From positions 41,530-105,529 of the forward strand of contig CALAPY010000060.1 in NCBI GenBank assembly GCA_937891015.1: a stretch of 64,000 nt of DNA, read 5' to 3'. Both the position numbers and the translations under genes were made by a program. A model generated the notes under the pieces. The model was not told where the DNA came from, did not search any database, and worked only from the letters and a program-made list of their open reading frames with translations. Positions 52,131 to 61,621 of the stretch are shown here, piece by piece. Position 1 is the stretch's first letter. Each line of letters opens with the position of its first letter. The DNA comes from UBA2108 sp002713215 (lineage in GTDB: Bacteria; Bacteroidota; Bacteroidia; Flavobacteriales_G; Salibacteraceae).

Positions 52131-53219
52131 TTACTTATCCCGACGAAAAATGCTGCCTTTGTCTCCAACGGCCAACATTACATCTTCGCTTATTACGAGG
52201 CCATCGGTAAACTCAATCGAATTATCGATTACCTGGTTTTGCCAACGAATGCCTCCGTCAGACGAAATAAGTACTTTTCCTTCACTTTTACCAGAATTTC
52301 TTCCAGTATATAGTCCCATTTGCTTATTAAAGGTAATTTTTCCACCTCCTACATCAAGCAGTTTATCTGCCCAAACGACCGAATTTCTTGAGATAAACAT
52401 ACCCGATTCAGTTATGCAATAAACATCGGAGGTTGTTTTGAAGTGAATATCTGTGAAGTTTTTAAAATCTTCGGTTATTCGAAACGCATCAATGGGACTC
52501 CAGTTTTTGCCACCATCAAGCGTTCTTAGTAATTCGGTACCACCGATTGCATATCCCTCATCGGCATTTAGAAAATTCATAGTAATGAATGAATACGCCG
52601 AAGTTGGTTTGGGAAGAACTCTTTCCGTCCATGACTTTCCGCCATCGTCAGTAAACATGATTCTCATTTTTGAGCCGCAAACCACTCCTGAATCTGGATG
52701 ATAAAAATAGATGTCTTTCCAGTTGGATGATTTAGTTGTATTATAGGAAGAGAATGAATTTCCATCCTTAGAGACCAGGATTAAGTCTGAATTTCCACAA
52801 ACAAAATAATTTGATTCATCCAACACGTGGACACTCATAAGTTCTTCGGTTGTTCCAGAAGTTAACTCAGACCACGTTTTCCCCAGATCAGAACTTTTTA
52901 CGACCAATCCATTTGAGCCAACGGCAACCACCACATTGTTATAATAATCAATGCTTTTAAGTTTATGCGTTCCACTTCTTACCTGAGCCCATTTTAAATC
53001 GCAGGCTTTACAAGGTCCACCGCAGTCTACCTCAGTTTCACCCTGATTTTTAATTCCATCAAAGCAATCTTCACATGGTTTACATTTTAAGCCACCGCAA
53101 TCTACTCCGGTTTCGTCCTGATTGTGTTTACCATCATCGCAATGATCTTTATTGCACCCGGAGGTGCCAAATATCAGTGCCGTTGCGAATAATATTACAA
53201 TACTTCTCATTTTCTTCAC
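52131..53219 (-). CDS. Lipoprotein with two Cys-rich repeats and a BNR/Ycf48-like propeller
   Basis: A 362-residue lipoprotein: start GTG at 53219 (or ATG at 53210), signal ending in GTSGC. Two Cys-rich units follow, CDDGKHNQDETGVDCGGLKC and CFDGIKNQGETEVDCGGPC, each with a Cys-x-Asp-Gly front and a Cys-Gly-Gly end. From about 75 to the end it is a BNR/Ycf48-like beta-propeller (SSDLGKTWSELTSG, TDDGGKSWTERVLP, TLDGGKNWSPI, SSDGGIRWQNQ). The Cys units appear in many Bacteroidota and Myxococcus surface proteins. It is likely a surface-exposed binding protein; its partner is unknown. Confidence 0.8.
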   Translation of the reverse strand: MKKMRSIVILFATALIFGTSGCNKDHCDDGKHNQDETGVDCGGLKCKPCEDCFDGIKNQGETEVDCGGPCKACDLKWAQVRSGTHKLKSIDYYNNVVVAVGSNGLVVKSSDLGKTWSELTSGTTEELMSVHVLDESNYFVCGNSDLILVSKDGNSFSSYNTTKSSNWKDIYFYHPDSGVVCGSKMRIMFTDDGGKSWTERVLPKPTSAYSFITMNFLNADEGYAIGGTELLRTLDGGKNWSPIDAFRITEDFKNFTDIHFKTTSDVYCITESGMFISRNSVVWADKLLDVGGGKITFNKQMGLYTGRNSGKSEGKVLISSDGGIRWQNQVIDNSIEFTDGLVISEDVMLAVGDKGSIFRRDK

Positions 53220-53235
53220 TTATCCAATGGAATTG

Positions 53236-53243
53236 CAAAAATA
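53236..53243 (-). promoter_or_regulatory. Promoter -7 element for the BNR lipoprotein-gpsA unit
   Basis: TATTTTTG followed by C on the minus strand, exact TAnnTTTG, 16 nt before the GTG at 53219. Confidence 0.5.
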
Positions 53244-53288
53244 GGGTATATATAGGCCTGATATCGGAGACTATTTAAACGGACATTA

Positions 53289-54266
53289 TTAGAAATAATT
53301 CGGTTCCAGGATTCGAAACAATTGAAATGCTACTACAAGTATGGTGATTAGAATGATCCCAATGTTAGCGATCCTCTTCTTTTTAACTGTAAGAAAAAAC
53401 TGGGCAAGAATTATCGCAAGTGGAAAAAACAAAAATGAAAACAATCCAAGTGGGTTAATGCTTGTGGTTAAAAATATCAGTAGAAATATGGGTATACTTC
53501 TTATACTAAAATTGATATGGTTTCGGATAATTACCTTGCTGAACCTAAGTACACTGAATACAGTTGGCATCGCAATGACAACGAGTGCAATTAGCAAGTA
53601 ATATATTATCCTGTATCCGGTGGTAGAAGGAAGGGAGAGCTGAAAGGTGACTGGGTTTAATGGCGGTTGAAAGGGAACATTAAACAAATAAAGAATTCCA
53701 ATAACAATGTAAGTGGTGATTAAAAGTGTAAAGATGGTGAGGAGCCATCCTTTTATTCCAAAATGTCCTGAATAGATAGCGGCCATCCACACAATCAAGA
53801 GCAAGGCTATAAAAGGAGTGTAAAAAAGCGTAAGAATAGTGGTAATAAAAGTGGCGTCAAATAAGAGGTGGTTTGGACGCGTACTTTTTTGGATTTCAAA
53901 ACAACGATCAAAAAGCCTGATGATTAGAAGAATCGATATCCCAAGGAGGTTATCCAATAAAAGACTGGGGCCAATGGCCAGTAAAAATGCTACAAAAAAG
54001 CCACTTAGTTGATTCCCTCTACCCAGGAGTTGATGTTTGTTGATTACATAGTTGGCATACCAGACTGCAATTAAATATCCGACAATAGAAATTGTGTATT
54101 GCCCCCACAGAGGGATCGAGGAAACAATTCCAACAAGCAATCCGCCGTTAAGGTGTTGTACATCAGTATTTTGCGCAACAAATAACAGGGGGATAAACAA
54201 CACCAAGCTAGAAACAACAGAGAGAAATAGTGCAGCCGCTGTATTTGTCTTTAGTGTTTCTAGCAT
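53289..54266 (-). CDS. DUF6427-type polytopic membrane protein
   Basis: A 325-residue protein with about ten hydrophobic segments and almost no soluble domain (AALFLSVVSSLVLFIPLLFVA, LIVWMAAIYSGHFGIKGWLL, GIILITILVVAFQLF). The pattern and the closeness to purD and a small membrane protein fit DUF6427, a Flavobacteriales family of unknown function. There are no charged catalytic residues within the membrane that stand out. A TACATTTG element ends 4 nt before the ATG on the minus strand (54271-54278). Confidence 0.7.
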   Translation of the reverse strand: MLETLKTNTAAALFLSVVSSLVLFIPLLFVAQNTDVQHLNGGLLVGIVSSIPLWGQYTISIVGYLIAVWYANYVINKHQLLGRGNQLSGFFVAFLLAIGPSLLLDNLLGISILLIIRLFDRCFEIQKSTRPNHLLFDATFITTILTLFYTPFIALLLIVWMAAIYSGHFGIKGWLLTIFTLLITTYIVIGILYLFNVPFQPPLNPVTFQLSLPSTTGYRIIYYLLIALVVIAMPTVFSVLRFSKVIIRNHINFSIRSIPIFLLIFLTTSINPLGLFSFLFFPLAIILAQFFLTVKKKRIANIGIILITILVVAFQLFRILEPNYF

Positions 54267-54477
54267 GTAGCAAATGTAAAAACGAGAGATGATTTACTCA
54301 TAACCTGAGTTCGATTATTCTTTGGTGTTCAGAACGCTTATAAATAGTGGTTTTCAACTAAAAATTACGAAGATACAGCGGGCTATTGTGAGTCATTTTA
54401 GGAAGAAAACCGATATTTAATAAGTGGAATAAGAAAAATTTTTTAATAAAAGCCGACCTTCTACGTTGTATTCTCTT

Positions 54478-54495
54478 GCTTTAGCATGCTAAAGC
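54478..54495. promoter_or_regulatory. 18-nt perfect palindrome, possible operator
   Basis: GCTTTAGCATGCTAAAGC is a complete inverted repeat with no central loop, so it fits a dimeric repressor site better than a terminator; no T tract follows. It lies 89 nt before the plus-strand -7 element. Confidence 0.35.
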
Positions 54496-54583
54496 TGCGA
54501 CAATGTGCCTTGTAGATTAACTTTTGTAAAAATCTGAACCCCAAATAATACTCGAAATCAGGTTCGTAGAATAGTATAAATTA

Positions 54584-54591
54584 TACATTTG
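54584..54591 (+). promoter_or_regulatory. Promoter -7 element for the small membrane protein gene
   Basis: TACATTTG followed by C, exact TAnnTTTG, 22 nt before the ATG at 54614. Confidence 0.5.
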
Positions 54592-54613
54592 CGTTTTCAA
54601 TTAAAAAGAAAGC

Positions 54614-54799
54614 ATGAGCTGGACTGATTTTATTTATGCATTAGGTGATTTTTTCCTTTGGACATTTGGAATTTTACGTGTTCTGGGAAATAATTTTAAT
54701 TGGTTGTTAATTACAATTGGATTTGTAATGGCAATTTGGTGGATTACCAATCTGGTTAAATTCTCAAGAGAAGCCAAACAAAATGGAACTATAGAATAG
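54614..54799 (+). CDS. Small DUF6341-like single-pass membrane protein
   Basis: A 61-residue protein with two close hydrophobic stretches (FIYALGDFFLWTFGILRVLG and NWLLITIGFVMAIWWITNL), followed by a charged tail (KFSREAKQNGTIE). It resembles the small Flavobacteriales family DUF6341, which is usually found beside purD and DUF6427 as here. It has its own -7 element. Function is unknown; a membrane subunit role is possible. It ends 2 nt from the purD stop codon. Confidence 0.7.
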   Translation: MSWTDFIYALGDFFLWTFGILRVLGNNFNWLLITIGFVMAIWWITNLVKFSREAKQNGTIE

Positions 54800-54801
54800 A
54801 T

Positions 54802-56076
54802 TCATAATAAATCATTACCTATATCACGGCGGAAGTATGATCCGCTAAATGAAACTTGGTCTACCATTTGGTAGGCTTTTTTTTGTGCTTCTACAATCGA
54901 ACTTCCAAAAGCCGTTGTCGCTAAAACTCTACCTCCTGAAGTTAAAACCGATTCATTGTCTTTCCTGGTTCCAGCGTGTATTGCAATTCCATCGGTAATA
55001 TTCTCGATTCCTGAAATTTCTTTTCCAGTTGGGTAACTTCCAGGGTATCCTCCCGAAACCATCATGACGGTTAGCGCCGTTTCAGGGTTAATGTTCAGGG
55101 TGTAATTTGCCAGGTTTTGAGTAGCTGTTGCTTTAAACATTTCTACCAGGTCGGATTCAATTCTTGGAATAACAACTTCCGTTTCAGGGTCACCCATACG
55201 AACATTGTATTCAATTACATAGGGATCTCCGTCGACATTCATCAAACCAATAAAAACAAATCCAATATAATCGTAGCCATCTTTTTGAAATCCATTTATT
55301 GTGGGTTTCACAATTCGGTCTTCTACTTTCCGAAGAAAGTCGCCCTTTGAAAATGGAACGGGAGAAACGGCACCCATACCACCTGTATTTAGTCCGGTAT
55401 CTCCTTCTCCGATTCGCTTGTAATCTTTTGCTTCAGGTAAGATTAAATAATCTTTACCATCGGTTACAACGAATACGGAAAGTTCAATCCCATCCAAGAA
55501 TTCTTCGATAACAACGCTACTGCTTGCCTTGCCAAATTTATCTTCCAGGAGCATGGATTCGAGTTCTTGTTTGGCTTCATCCAGTTGGTTTAAAACAAGC
55601 ACTCCTTTCCCTCCAGCCAAGCCATCAGCCTTAAGAACGTAAGGCGGGTTTAAGGTCTCTAAGAATGATTTACCATCTTCCACCGTACTCGCAGTAAACG
55701 TTTTATAGGCAGCAGTTGGAATTTCATGCCTGGCCATAAATTCTTTTGCAAAGTCCTTACTTCCTTCCAGTGTTGCTCCAATTTTATCAGGACCGATAAC
55801 AGGAACATTCTTTAGTTCATTGTCTGATTTAAAAAAGTCAACAATTCCGGCAACCAAGGGTGCTTCAGGGCCTACAACCACCATTTCAATGTTCTTGTCA
55901 AGAACAAACGATTTAATGGCGTTAAAGTCATCTCCCTTAATGGCAACATTTTCCCCGAAGCTCTCTGTACCACCATTTCCAGGGGCGATATAAAGTTTGG
56001 TAAGTAAATCACTTTGGGCCATTTTCCATGCTATGGTATATTCTCTACCACCAGATCCAAGAAGGAGAATTTTCAT
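54802..56076 (-). CDS. purD: Phosphoribosylamine-glycine ligase
   Basis: Second step of de novo purine synthesis: phosphoribosylamine plus glycine plus ATP gives GAR. From the ATG at 56076 the product has 424 residues; an upstream start at 56109 would precede the promoter. The N-terminal motif is MKILLLGSGGREYTIAWKM, followed by GPEAPLVAGI. The ATP-grasp part has LKADGLAGGKGVLVL, EEFLDGIELSVFVVTDG, NTGGMGAVSPVP, and EYNVRMGDPETEVVIPR. The C-terminal domain ends normally. Confidence 0.96.
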   Translation of the reverse strand: MKILLLGSGGREYTIAWKMAQSDLLTKLYIAPGNGGTESFGENVAIKGDDFNAIKSFVLDKNIEMVVVGPEAPLVAGIVDFFKSDNELKNVPVIGPDKIGATLEGSKDFAKEFMARHEIPTAAYKTFTASTVEDGKSFLETLNPPYVLKADGLAGGKGVLVLNQLDEAKQELESMLLEDKFGKASSSVVIEEFLDGIELSVFVVTDGKDYLILPEAKDYKRIGEGDTGLNTGGMGAVSPVPFSKGDFLRKVEDRIVKPTINGFQKDGYDYIGFVFIGLMNVDGDPYVIEYNVRMGDPETEVVIPRIESDLVEMFKATATQNLANYTLNINPETALTVMMVSGGYPGSYPTGKEISGIENITDGIAIHAGTRKDNESVLTSGGRVLATTAFGSSIVEAQKKAYQMVDQVSFSGSYFRRDIGNDLL

Positions 56077-56092
56077 CTTAAATATTTTGGCG

Positions 56093-56100
56093 CAAAAATA
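56093..56100 (-). promoter_or_regulatory. Promoter -7 element for purD
   Basis: TATTTTTG followed by C on the minus strand, exact TAnnTTTG, 16 nt before the ATG at 56076. Confidence 0.5.
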
Positions 56101-56242
56101 AGAGGGCATTTAAGTAATATACAACTTCGCCTGGGATAAATACGATTAAATTAGAGCTTGCTCTACCGAGATGAATTGATCCAACAGTTCGAAATCAAAT
56201 ACTGCTTTTAAATTAAGGCTTCTTCCATTAATTTTACTGCCA

Positions 56243-59197
56243 ATGCGCAAGATCAATATTCCAATTTGGGTTCTCTCTCTTTTATTTTTCTTCTGTTCAA
56301 TTGGCGGCATATGTCAGCAATACATTTATAAAAATTTTAACTCTACACATGGCTTACCCAGCAGTGAGTGTTACGACGTAGTTCAGGATTCAAAAGGTTA
56401 TATCTGGATAGCAACTGACCATGGAATCGCTAAATACAACGGACAGGAGTTTAAAGTCTTTGATCAGAATAATGGATTAAAATCCAACGTTGTTTTTAGG
56501 CTATTTAGTAAAAACAACAGAATTTGGTTTTTTACTTACAATCAATATCTACAGTATATTGAAAATGATTCTGTCAAGACCCCATCTTATTCTGCCAGGC
56601 TTAAAAATATTCTTGATAGCATTGGCGCTAAAAGCTCTGAACTTTCTGTGGATTCAAATGGTTTACTATTATTATCCACGAAAAAACATATTCCTCCCAC
56701 GCAGTTTATTAGGGTAGGCCCCAACGGTGAAATTGAGATCTTAAATAAAAAAAAATCAGAAGAGTATCAATTTTACATTCAATTGGATGTTGGGCACTCT
56801 CCAGTTCAGGGTGGTTGGTCTAATGACCTAATGAGCCGAAAACACGAACCGAGTGTTTGGTTTCAGCGATCAGATAATGTTCAAAATTCGTTTCGTTTGA
56901 AACTACTGGATGGAAAATTTTCTATTAATGAAAATGTTTCATACGTGATTCAAAATGATCGCCTGGAATTGTTTTGCGCACAAAATCTGATATACAGTAT
57001 ACATGGAAATAAAATGTTAGACAGCATTTCGGTAACGAATCAAATTGTTGGTTCCTTAGTTAAAGTTGATTCCAATTCATTTGCTCTAGGCAGGCAAGGC
57101 AAATCGCTTATTAGATTCAATAGGAGAAAAGGAAGTTTAAACCAAGTCGATTCCAGTAATGTTTCTATAAATTCCATTTCTGGAGGAATGGTAGACCAGG
57201 AAGGTGGGCTTTGGTTAACGTCGATCAAAAATGGAGTGTTTTATATCCGTAACCCCAATATATATACTCTTCCGGAACCATTTGACGGAGAAAGAATAAA
57301 TGGTTTAATTCAACATCAACAAAAAAACTGGGTCGCAAAAGATGATTATGACCTGTACTCTATTGATCCGATAAGTCAAACGGTTGTTGATCACTATATT
57401 TTTAAGGAGCAATTTCGAGGATTTAAAAAGTCAGGAAATAAATTAATAGTATTAAATCTTGAGGCAGATGTTCCCAATGACGATAGTCTTGAGTTTATTC
57501 AAACTTCTGCGACGGGGTCAATAATAATGGAAGATACATTGGTTATTGCCGGCCCACTGTCGGTTTATTTCATAGTAGATCGAAAACTCATTCGCATTGA
57601 CAGCATGACAAGTCCAACTGTATATAAGTGTGTTAATAGAAATAAAAATGCACTCTATTTTGGCACGCTAAATGGAATTCAAAAATATGACCTTGGTTCG
57701 CAAACCTTTATTGATGAACAAACGGTTAATCCCAGCATCAATTTTCAAATAAATGCGATTGAAAAGTTAGGAGATAAATTGTTGCTTGCTAGCAATGGTA
57801 GCGGCATAATTATCATTGATAAAAATGATTCCTTAGTTTCAACAATTGATGTGGAACATGGGCTTTCTAGCAATTATTGCAATTCAATATATAAAGCAGG
57901 GGATAGCACTTTCTGGATTTCGACCATGGGGGGAATTACCAAGCTCAGTATTTCGGGTTCATTTCAAATCAAGACACAGGTCTTTAACCAAAGCCATGGT
58001 TTATTAGCGAACGAGGTTCTTTGTTGCAACAAAATTGGAAACCATCTTTATGTTGGTACGCAATTGGGTTTATGTTACATTGATTTAACAAAGGAGCATT
58101 TTAACACGACCTCCCCTAAGGTTTACCTAGAAAAAATAACGGTTAACGATTCGCTTCTTAACTCTGGAGGTAATGTTAGTCTCAGTAATACAATGAACGA
58201 CCTTCAGTTTTTTTTTGCAGGGCTTACCTTTAAGCGACTAGCCCAGTACAAGTTCAAATATAGGTTGCTACATGAGAATGAAACAAGTGAATACATAACG
58301 TTAAATCAACCTCAAATTCGATTACCTAATTTATCGCCTGGAAATTACTTATTTGAGGTTCTTGCGGTTAATAATGATGATGTGGAAAGTATAGAACCCG
58401 CTCGTTTTTCTTTTACAATTTTGCCCCCCTGGTGGGCCACCTGGTGGTTCCGAGGAGCTTTGGTTCTAGGTGTTGGGTTAATCATTTATGGGATACTAAA
58501 ATTTAGATTCGATCAATTAAAGAAAAAGAACGAGCTGGAAACCAGAACCAAGGAGTTAAAACAAATGGCATTAAACGCACAGCTGAACCCTCATTTTATC
58601 TTCAATTCAATGGGAAGCATTCAGAGCCTTATTATGGAGGGAGAACTGTTAGTTGCAGAGAATTACCTGACCAAATTTTCCAAACTTTTGAGGTCGGTTC
58701 TTAATCGATCCAGTGAACATTTTTCGATTCTTAAAGAGGAAATGGAGTTGGTTAAAGACTATGTCAATATTGAGAATCTGAGGTTTAAAGGCAAAATTGA
58801 ATTGGTTGTGGACATTAATGGAATTGACACCAATAAAACCAAAATTCCGGCTATGTTAATACATACTGTTGTTGAAAATGCAATTATTCATGGAATATTA
58901 CCCTCAAAAAGACAAGGGATGATTAAAATCTTGTTCAATTTGGTGAAGGATTCTAACCATCAAATTCGTGTAGTAATTGAGGATAATGGTATTGGCATTG
59001 CTGAATCCAAAGTAAGAAAAGAGACAAAGTTATTGTCACATGAGTCTAAGGGGTTGAACATAATCCATGAAAGATTGCATACGTATTCTTCATTGTATCA
59101 AGGCCAGTTTTCGATTACTCATTCCGATTTAACCGAGGGAGATGGAGGAGAAAAGGGAACAAGAGTCGAATTAATTGTTCCAAGTAAACCTTGCTAA
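56243..59197 (+). CDS. LytS-type sensor histidine kinase with periplasmic propeller
   Basis: A 984-residue two-component sensor. A signal peptide or anchor is at 1-25, then a two-component propeller from about 26 to 625 (GLPSSECYDVVQDSKGYIW, GGLWLTSIKNGVFYIRN, FWISTMGGITKLSI). A Y_Y_Y domain follows at about 655-735 (YKFKYRLLHE to NYLFEVLAVNND), a membrane helix near 740-760, and a short coiled linker. The His_kinase domain holds NAQLNPHFIFNSMGSIQSL with the phospho-His, and the ATPase has VVENAIIHGI and DNGIGI. It would pair with a LytTR regulator, but none is encoded next to it. Confidence 0.92.
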   Translation: MRKINIPIWVLSLLFFFCSIGGICQQYIYKNFNSTHGLPSSECYDVVQDSKGYIWIATDHGIAKYNGQEFKVFDQNNGLKSNVVFRLFSKNNRIWFFTYNQYLQYIENDSVKTPSYSARLKNILDSIGAKSSELSVDSNGLLLLSTKKHIPPTQFIRVGPNGEIEILNKKKSEEYQFYIQLDVGHSPVQGGWSNDLMSRKHEPSVWFQRSDNVQNSFRLKLLDGKFSINENVSYVIQNDRLELFCAQNLIYSIHGNKMLDSISVTNQIVGSLVKVDSNSFALGRQGKSLIRFNRRKGSLNQVDSSNVSINSISGGMVDQEGGLWLTSIKNGVFYIRNPNIYTLPEPFDGERINGLIQHQQKNWVAKDDYDLYSIDPISQTVVDHYIFKEQFRGFKKSGNKLIVLNLEADVPNDDSLEFIQTSATGSIIMEDTLVIAGPLSVYFIVDRKLIRIDSMTSPTVYKCVNRNKNALYFGTLNGIQKYDLGSQTFIDEQTVNPSINFQINAIEKLGDKLLLASNGSGIIIIDKNDSLVSTIDVEHGLSSNYCNSIYKAGDSTFWISTMGGITKLSISGSFQIKTQVFNQSHGLLANEVLCCNKIGNHLYVGTQLGLCYIDLTKEHFNTTSPKVYLEKITVNDSLLNSGGNVSLSNTMNDLQFFFAGLTFKRLAQYKFKYRLLHENETSEYITLNQPQIRLPNLSPGNYLFEVLAVNNDDVESIEPARFSFTILPPWWATWWFRGALVLGVGLIIYGILKFRFDQLKKKNELETRTKELKQMALNAQLNPHFIFNSMGSIQSLIMEGELLVAENYLTKFSKLLRSVLNRSSEHFSILKEEMELVKDYVNIENLRFKGKIELVVDINGIDTNKTKIPAMLIHTVVENAIIHGILPSKRQGMIKILFNLVKDSNHQIRVVIEDNGIGIAESKVRKETKLLSHESKGLNIIHERLHTYSSLYQGQFSITHSDLTEGDGGEKGTRVELIVPSKPC

Positions 59198-59225
59198 CAA
59201 AAGCTTTGAGAACAATTAGGTGGTT

Positions 59226-61598
59226 TTACTGTCCCAAAAATTCCAGAGCGGCTTTGTATTCTATCCGTTTATCGTTCGAGATTCCAATTAAAAAGGCGTC
59301 TTGAATTCCTGCCATTCGCACTTTCTTAAGAAGCTGTTCTGCCTCAATAGCATTCTTTAACTCACCAGTATAAAAACGAACCGGAGATCCGTGAAGGACA
59401 TGTACCTCCTGATTTATTTTACGCTCATACTTGATGAGTTCATACATAGGATCGGTACTGGTAACATTGGCGCCAATTTGAACCGCTAAGAATACGTTAT
59501 CATTTTTTCGAATCTTTGGAGTTTTCGCAGGTTTGCTGCTACTGGTTTTGGCTTTGGTAACAGAACTTCCAGAGTTACCATTTCCATTCTCAAGGTTTCG
59601 AGCTTCCTCAAACGAGATCCTGGACCCATTGTTATAAACCACAATAAAGGCATCAATAATTCCTGAATTAAAGGCTTTGTTTTTAGTGGCCTTGGCCTCG
59701 TTAAAAGAACCATACTTTCCAACCCGGTATTTGGTCATACCAGATTCTTCGACTGAATAAATGTCGTTGCCAAAGGGTGCATATTTAGAATCTGATGTTG
59801 AAATTTTTCCTGTTGCTATTTGAACAGCGTAGTGAAAATCATTTGGGACATAATTCTTTTTAGTTTCAGGTTGAGTTACAGCTGCAACTGGAGCCACTTT
59901 CGGTGCCTTAACTTTTGGTTCGGCAGGTGCTTCTACTACCTCTACCGGTTTTTCTTCTTCCACCGGAGCCATTACAGAAACGTCTTTATGCCTGACGGTA
60001 TCCATAATTGTATTGTCAACCACTTTTTCGGGTTCTTCTTCAACGTTGGAACCATCTTCATCATTTGCTATAACGGCTCCCGCTACTACTGCTCCTGCCG
60101 CAACGGTAGTTCCAGCTGCAACAGCGCCCGAAGGGTCGTTAACACCTTCAACAGCATTCGAATTGCTTCCTGTGTTGTTAGCGATTTCTTCCTTGGGTTC
60201 TGATTCCTCAACTTCAGAACTATCTGCATCGGCTTCTACAACTGCTCCTGCGACAACCGCTCCTGCTGCAACTGGCGCAGCTGTTGATACATCACGATGT
60301 CTGACCGTATCCATTACGGTGTTGTCAACGATTTTTTCAGGTTCTTCTTCAACACTGGAACCGTCTTTGTCATCTGACACAACTGCACCTGCTACTACAG
60401 CTCCTGCCGCAACGGTAGTTCCGGCTGCTACGGCACCCGTAACAGCACCAGGGTCGACAGATCCGTCAATTCCTTCTGCTGCGCCCGAACCCTCTTGGCT
60501 ATTGGCTGATTCTTCTGTTGCGGGTTGTTCTTCCACAATTCCGGCCCCAACAACGGCCCCCGTAGATACATCTGAATGACGCACCGTGTCCATTACTGTT
60601 GTAGATGTTGAAGCCGGTTCAATTTCCTCAACTTTTTCCTCTTCAACTTTTGCGCTGTCTTTGTCGTTAGCTATTACAGCTCCGGCAACAACTGCACCAG
60701 CGGTCGCTGTGGTTCCGATTACCACTGCACCAGCAACTGAACTGGGATCAGCGGAGGCATCAACACCTTCAGTTCCATTCGAGTTATTAGCATTATCAGC
60801 GGTTTCTTCAGCTGGAGTTTCCTCTTCCTCAATGCCGGCACCAACCGTAGTACCTGTAGATACATCGGCGTGGCGTACTGTGTCCATCACAGTAGGGTCT
60901 GCAGGTGCGGTAGGTTCTGCTTCACTTACTCTATTAAGGTCTTCCTCCTCAACCTTTGAACTATCCTTATCATCGGCAATAACGGCACCAGCAACAACTG
61001 CACCTGCCGTAGTTGTTGTACCGGCAGCAATCACCTCTACACCATCATCAACATCTTCCATTTCGGTTGAATCAACTTCCGGAACAGGTTGAGACTCATT
61101 GAGGATAACCGTATTCGATGCAACAGCACCTTCTTTGCAAGGGGACAAAAAATACACTTGCAAATTAGTTGTCTTGTTCAGCGATTTGCTCACATTAGCA
61201 TCCAATCCAGCGTAATCCGTTTTCTTGGGCTTAGCCAAATCAATGGATTGCGCCTTTTTAAGCCAATATTTAATTTCTATCAGGGTGTTGTCTACGAATT
61301 GAAAGTTAAATCCCTCGCAAGCGCAGTCTCCATGAAGCTTTAACTGGCTCATGCCATGTTCAATTAGCTCCAGTTCTTTCTTTGCATTTTCCAGGTATCT
61401 TCCCAGTTTTTCATTATCGGTTACTGACTTTCGCTCCTTCGCTGTTTGCACAAAAGCTTGAGTTTCGTACATGCCTTTGTATAGCGATTGAACTTGTTCG
61501 TTAATTACAGCAACCTCTTCCTTAAACAAGTCACAATCAGCTACAGCCTGCAACTGAGAAGTAATAACAAGAATTGAAATAATTAAAAGATTTTTCAT
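59226..61598 (-). CDS. Secreted SPOR-like protein with long Ala/Gly/Val repeats
   Basis: A 790-residue protein. The signal peptide ends near VADC. Residues 22-165 are helical with a Cys pair (CACEG). From about 190 to 545 there are repeats of about 100 residues: a hydrophobic AGAVVAGAV core at 198, 300, 399, 445 and 501, an acidic patch after each, and a MDTVRHxDVS motif at 238, 336, 429 and 532. The C-terminus has two SPOR-like domains, at about 587-665 (AVQIATGKIS, YRVGKYGSFNEA) and 702-788 (AVQIGANVTS, KKVRMAGIQDAFL). SPOR domains bind denuded peptidoglycan. The repeat family is not one I recognise. Confidence 0.75.
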   Translation of the reverse strand: MKNLLIISILVITSQLQAVADCDLFKEEVAVINEQVQSLYKGMYETQAFVQTAKERKSVTDNEKLGRYLENAKKELELIEHGMSQLKLHGDCACEGFNFQFVDNTLIEIKYWLKKAQSIDLAKPKKTDYAGLDANVSKSLNKTTNLQVYFLSPCKEGAVASNTVILNESQPVPEVDSTEMEDVDDGVEVIAAGTTTTAGAVVAGAVIADDKDSSKVEEEDLNRVSEAEPTAPADPTVMDTVRHADVSTGTTVGAGIEEEETPAEETADNANNSNGTEGVDASADPSSVAGAVVIGTTATAGAVVAGAVIANDKDSAKVEEEKVEEIEPASTSTTVMDTVRHSDVSTGAVVGAGIVEEQPATEESANSQEGSGAAEGIDGSVDPGAVTGAVAAGTTVAAGAVVAGAVVSDDKDGSSVEEEPEKIVDNTVMDTVRHRDVSTAAPVAAGAVVAGAVVEADADSSEVEESEPKEEIANNTGSNSNAVEGVNDPSGAVAAGTTVAAGAVVAGAVIANDEDGSNVEEEPEKVVDNTIMDTVRHKDVSVMAPVEEEKPVEVVEAPAEPKVKAPKVAPVAAVTQPETKKNYVPNDFHYAVQIATGKISTSDSKYAPFGNDIYSVEESGMTKYRVGKYGSFNEAKATKNKAFNSGIIDAFIVVYNNGSRISFEEARNLENGNGNSGSSVTKAKTSSSKPAKTPKIRKNDNVFLAVQIGANVTSTDPMYELIKYERKINQEVHVLHGSPVRFYTGELKNAIEAEQLLKKVRMAGIQDAFLIGISNDKRIEYKAALEFLGQ
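59964..61031 (-). repeat. Tandem coding repeat, about 300-nt period, inside the SPOR-like protein gene
   Basis: Covers residues 190-545 of the protein. The hydrophobic core recurs five times, with spacings of 102, 99, 46 and 56 residues, so the fourth unit is a partial insert. The DNA copies have drifted from each other in synonymous positions. Confidence 0.8.
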
Positions 61599-61621
61599 CT
61601 AGTTAATGCTTGGATAGATTC

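Larger units (their letters stand above)
54267..54613. other. 347-nt divergent intergenic region
   Basis: No gene of credible length is seen. The region holds divergent TACATTTG elements near both ends (54271-54278 minus, 54584-54591 plus), an 18-nt perfect palindrome at 54478-54495, and two A/T-rich stretches (about 54355-54365 and 54430-54448). It may hold regulatory sites for the two membrane-protein genes. Confidence 0.6.

Noticed and set aside
59964..61031. CRISPR-like or satellite repeat
   Set aside because: The period is about 300 nt with coding drift; there are no short identical repeats with unique spacers.
60013..61092. Long plus-strand open frames over the SPOR-like gene (60013-60579 and 60586-61092)
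   Set aside because: They lie antisense to the Ala/Gly/Val repeat and are low-complexity Ser/Thr/Ala-rich shadows caused by its codon pattern.
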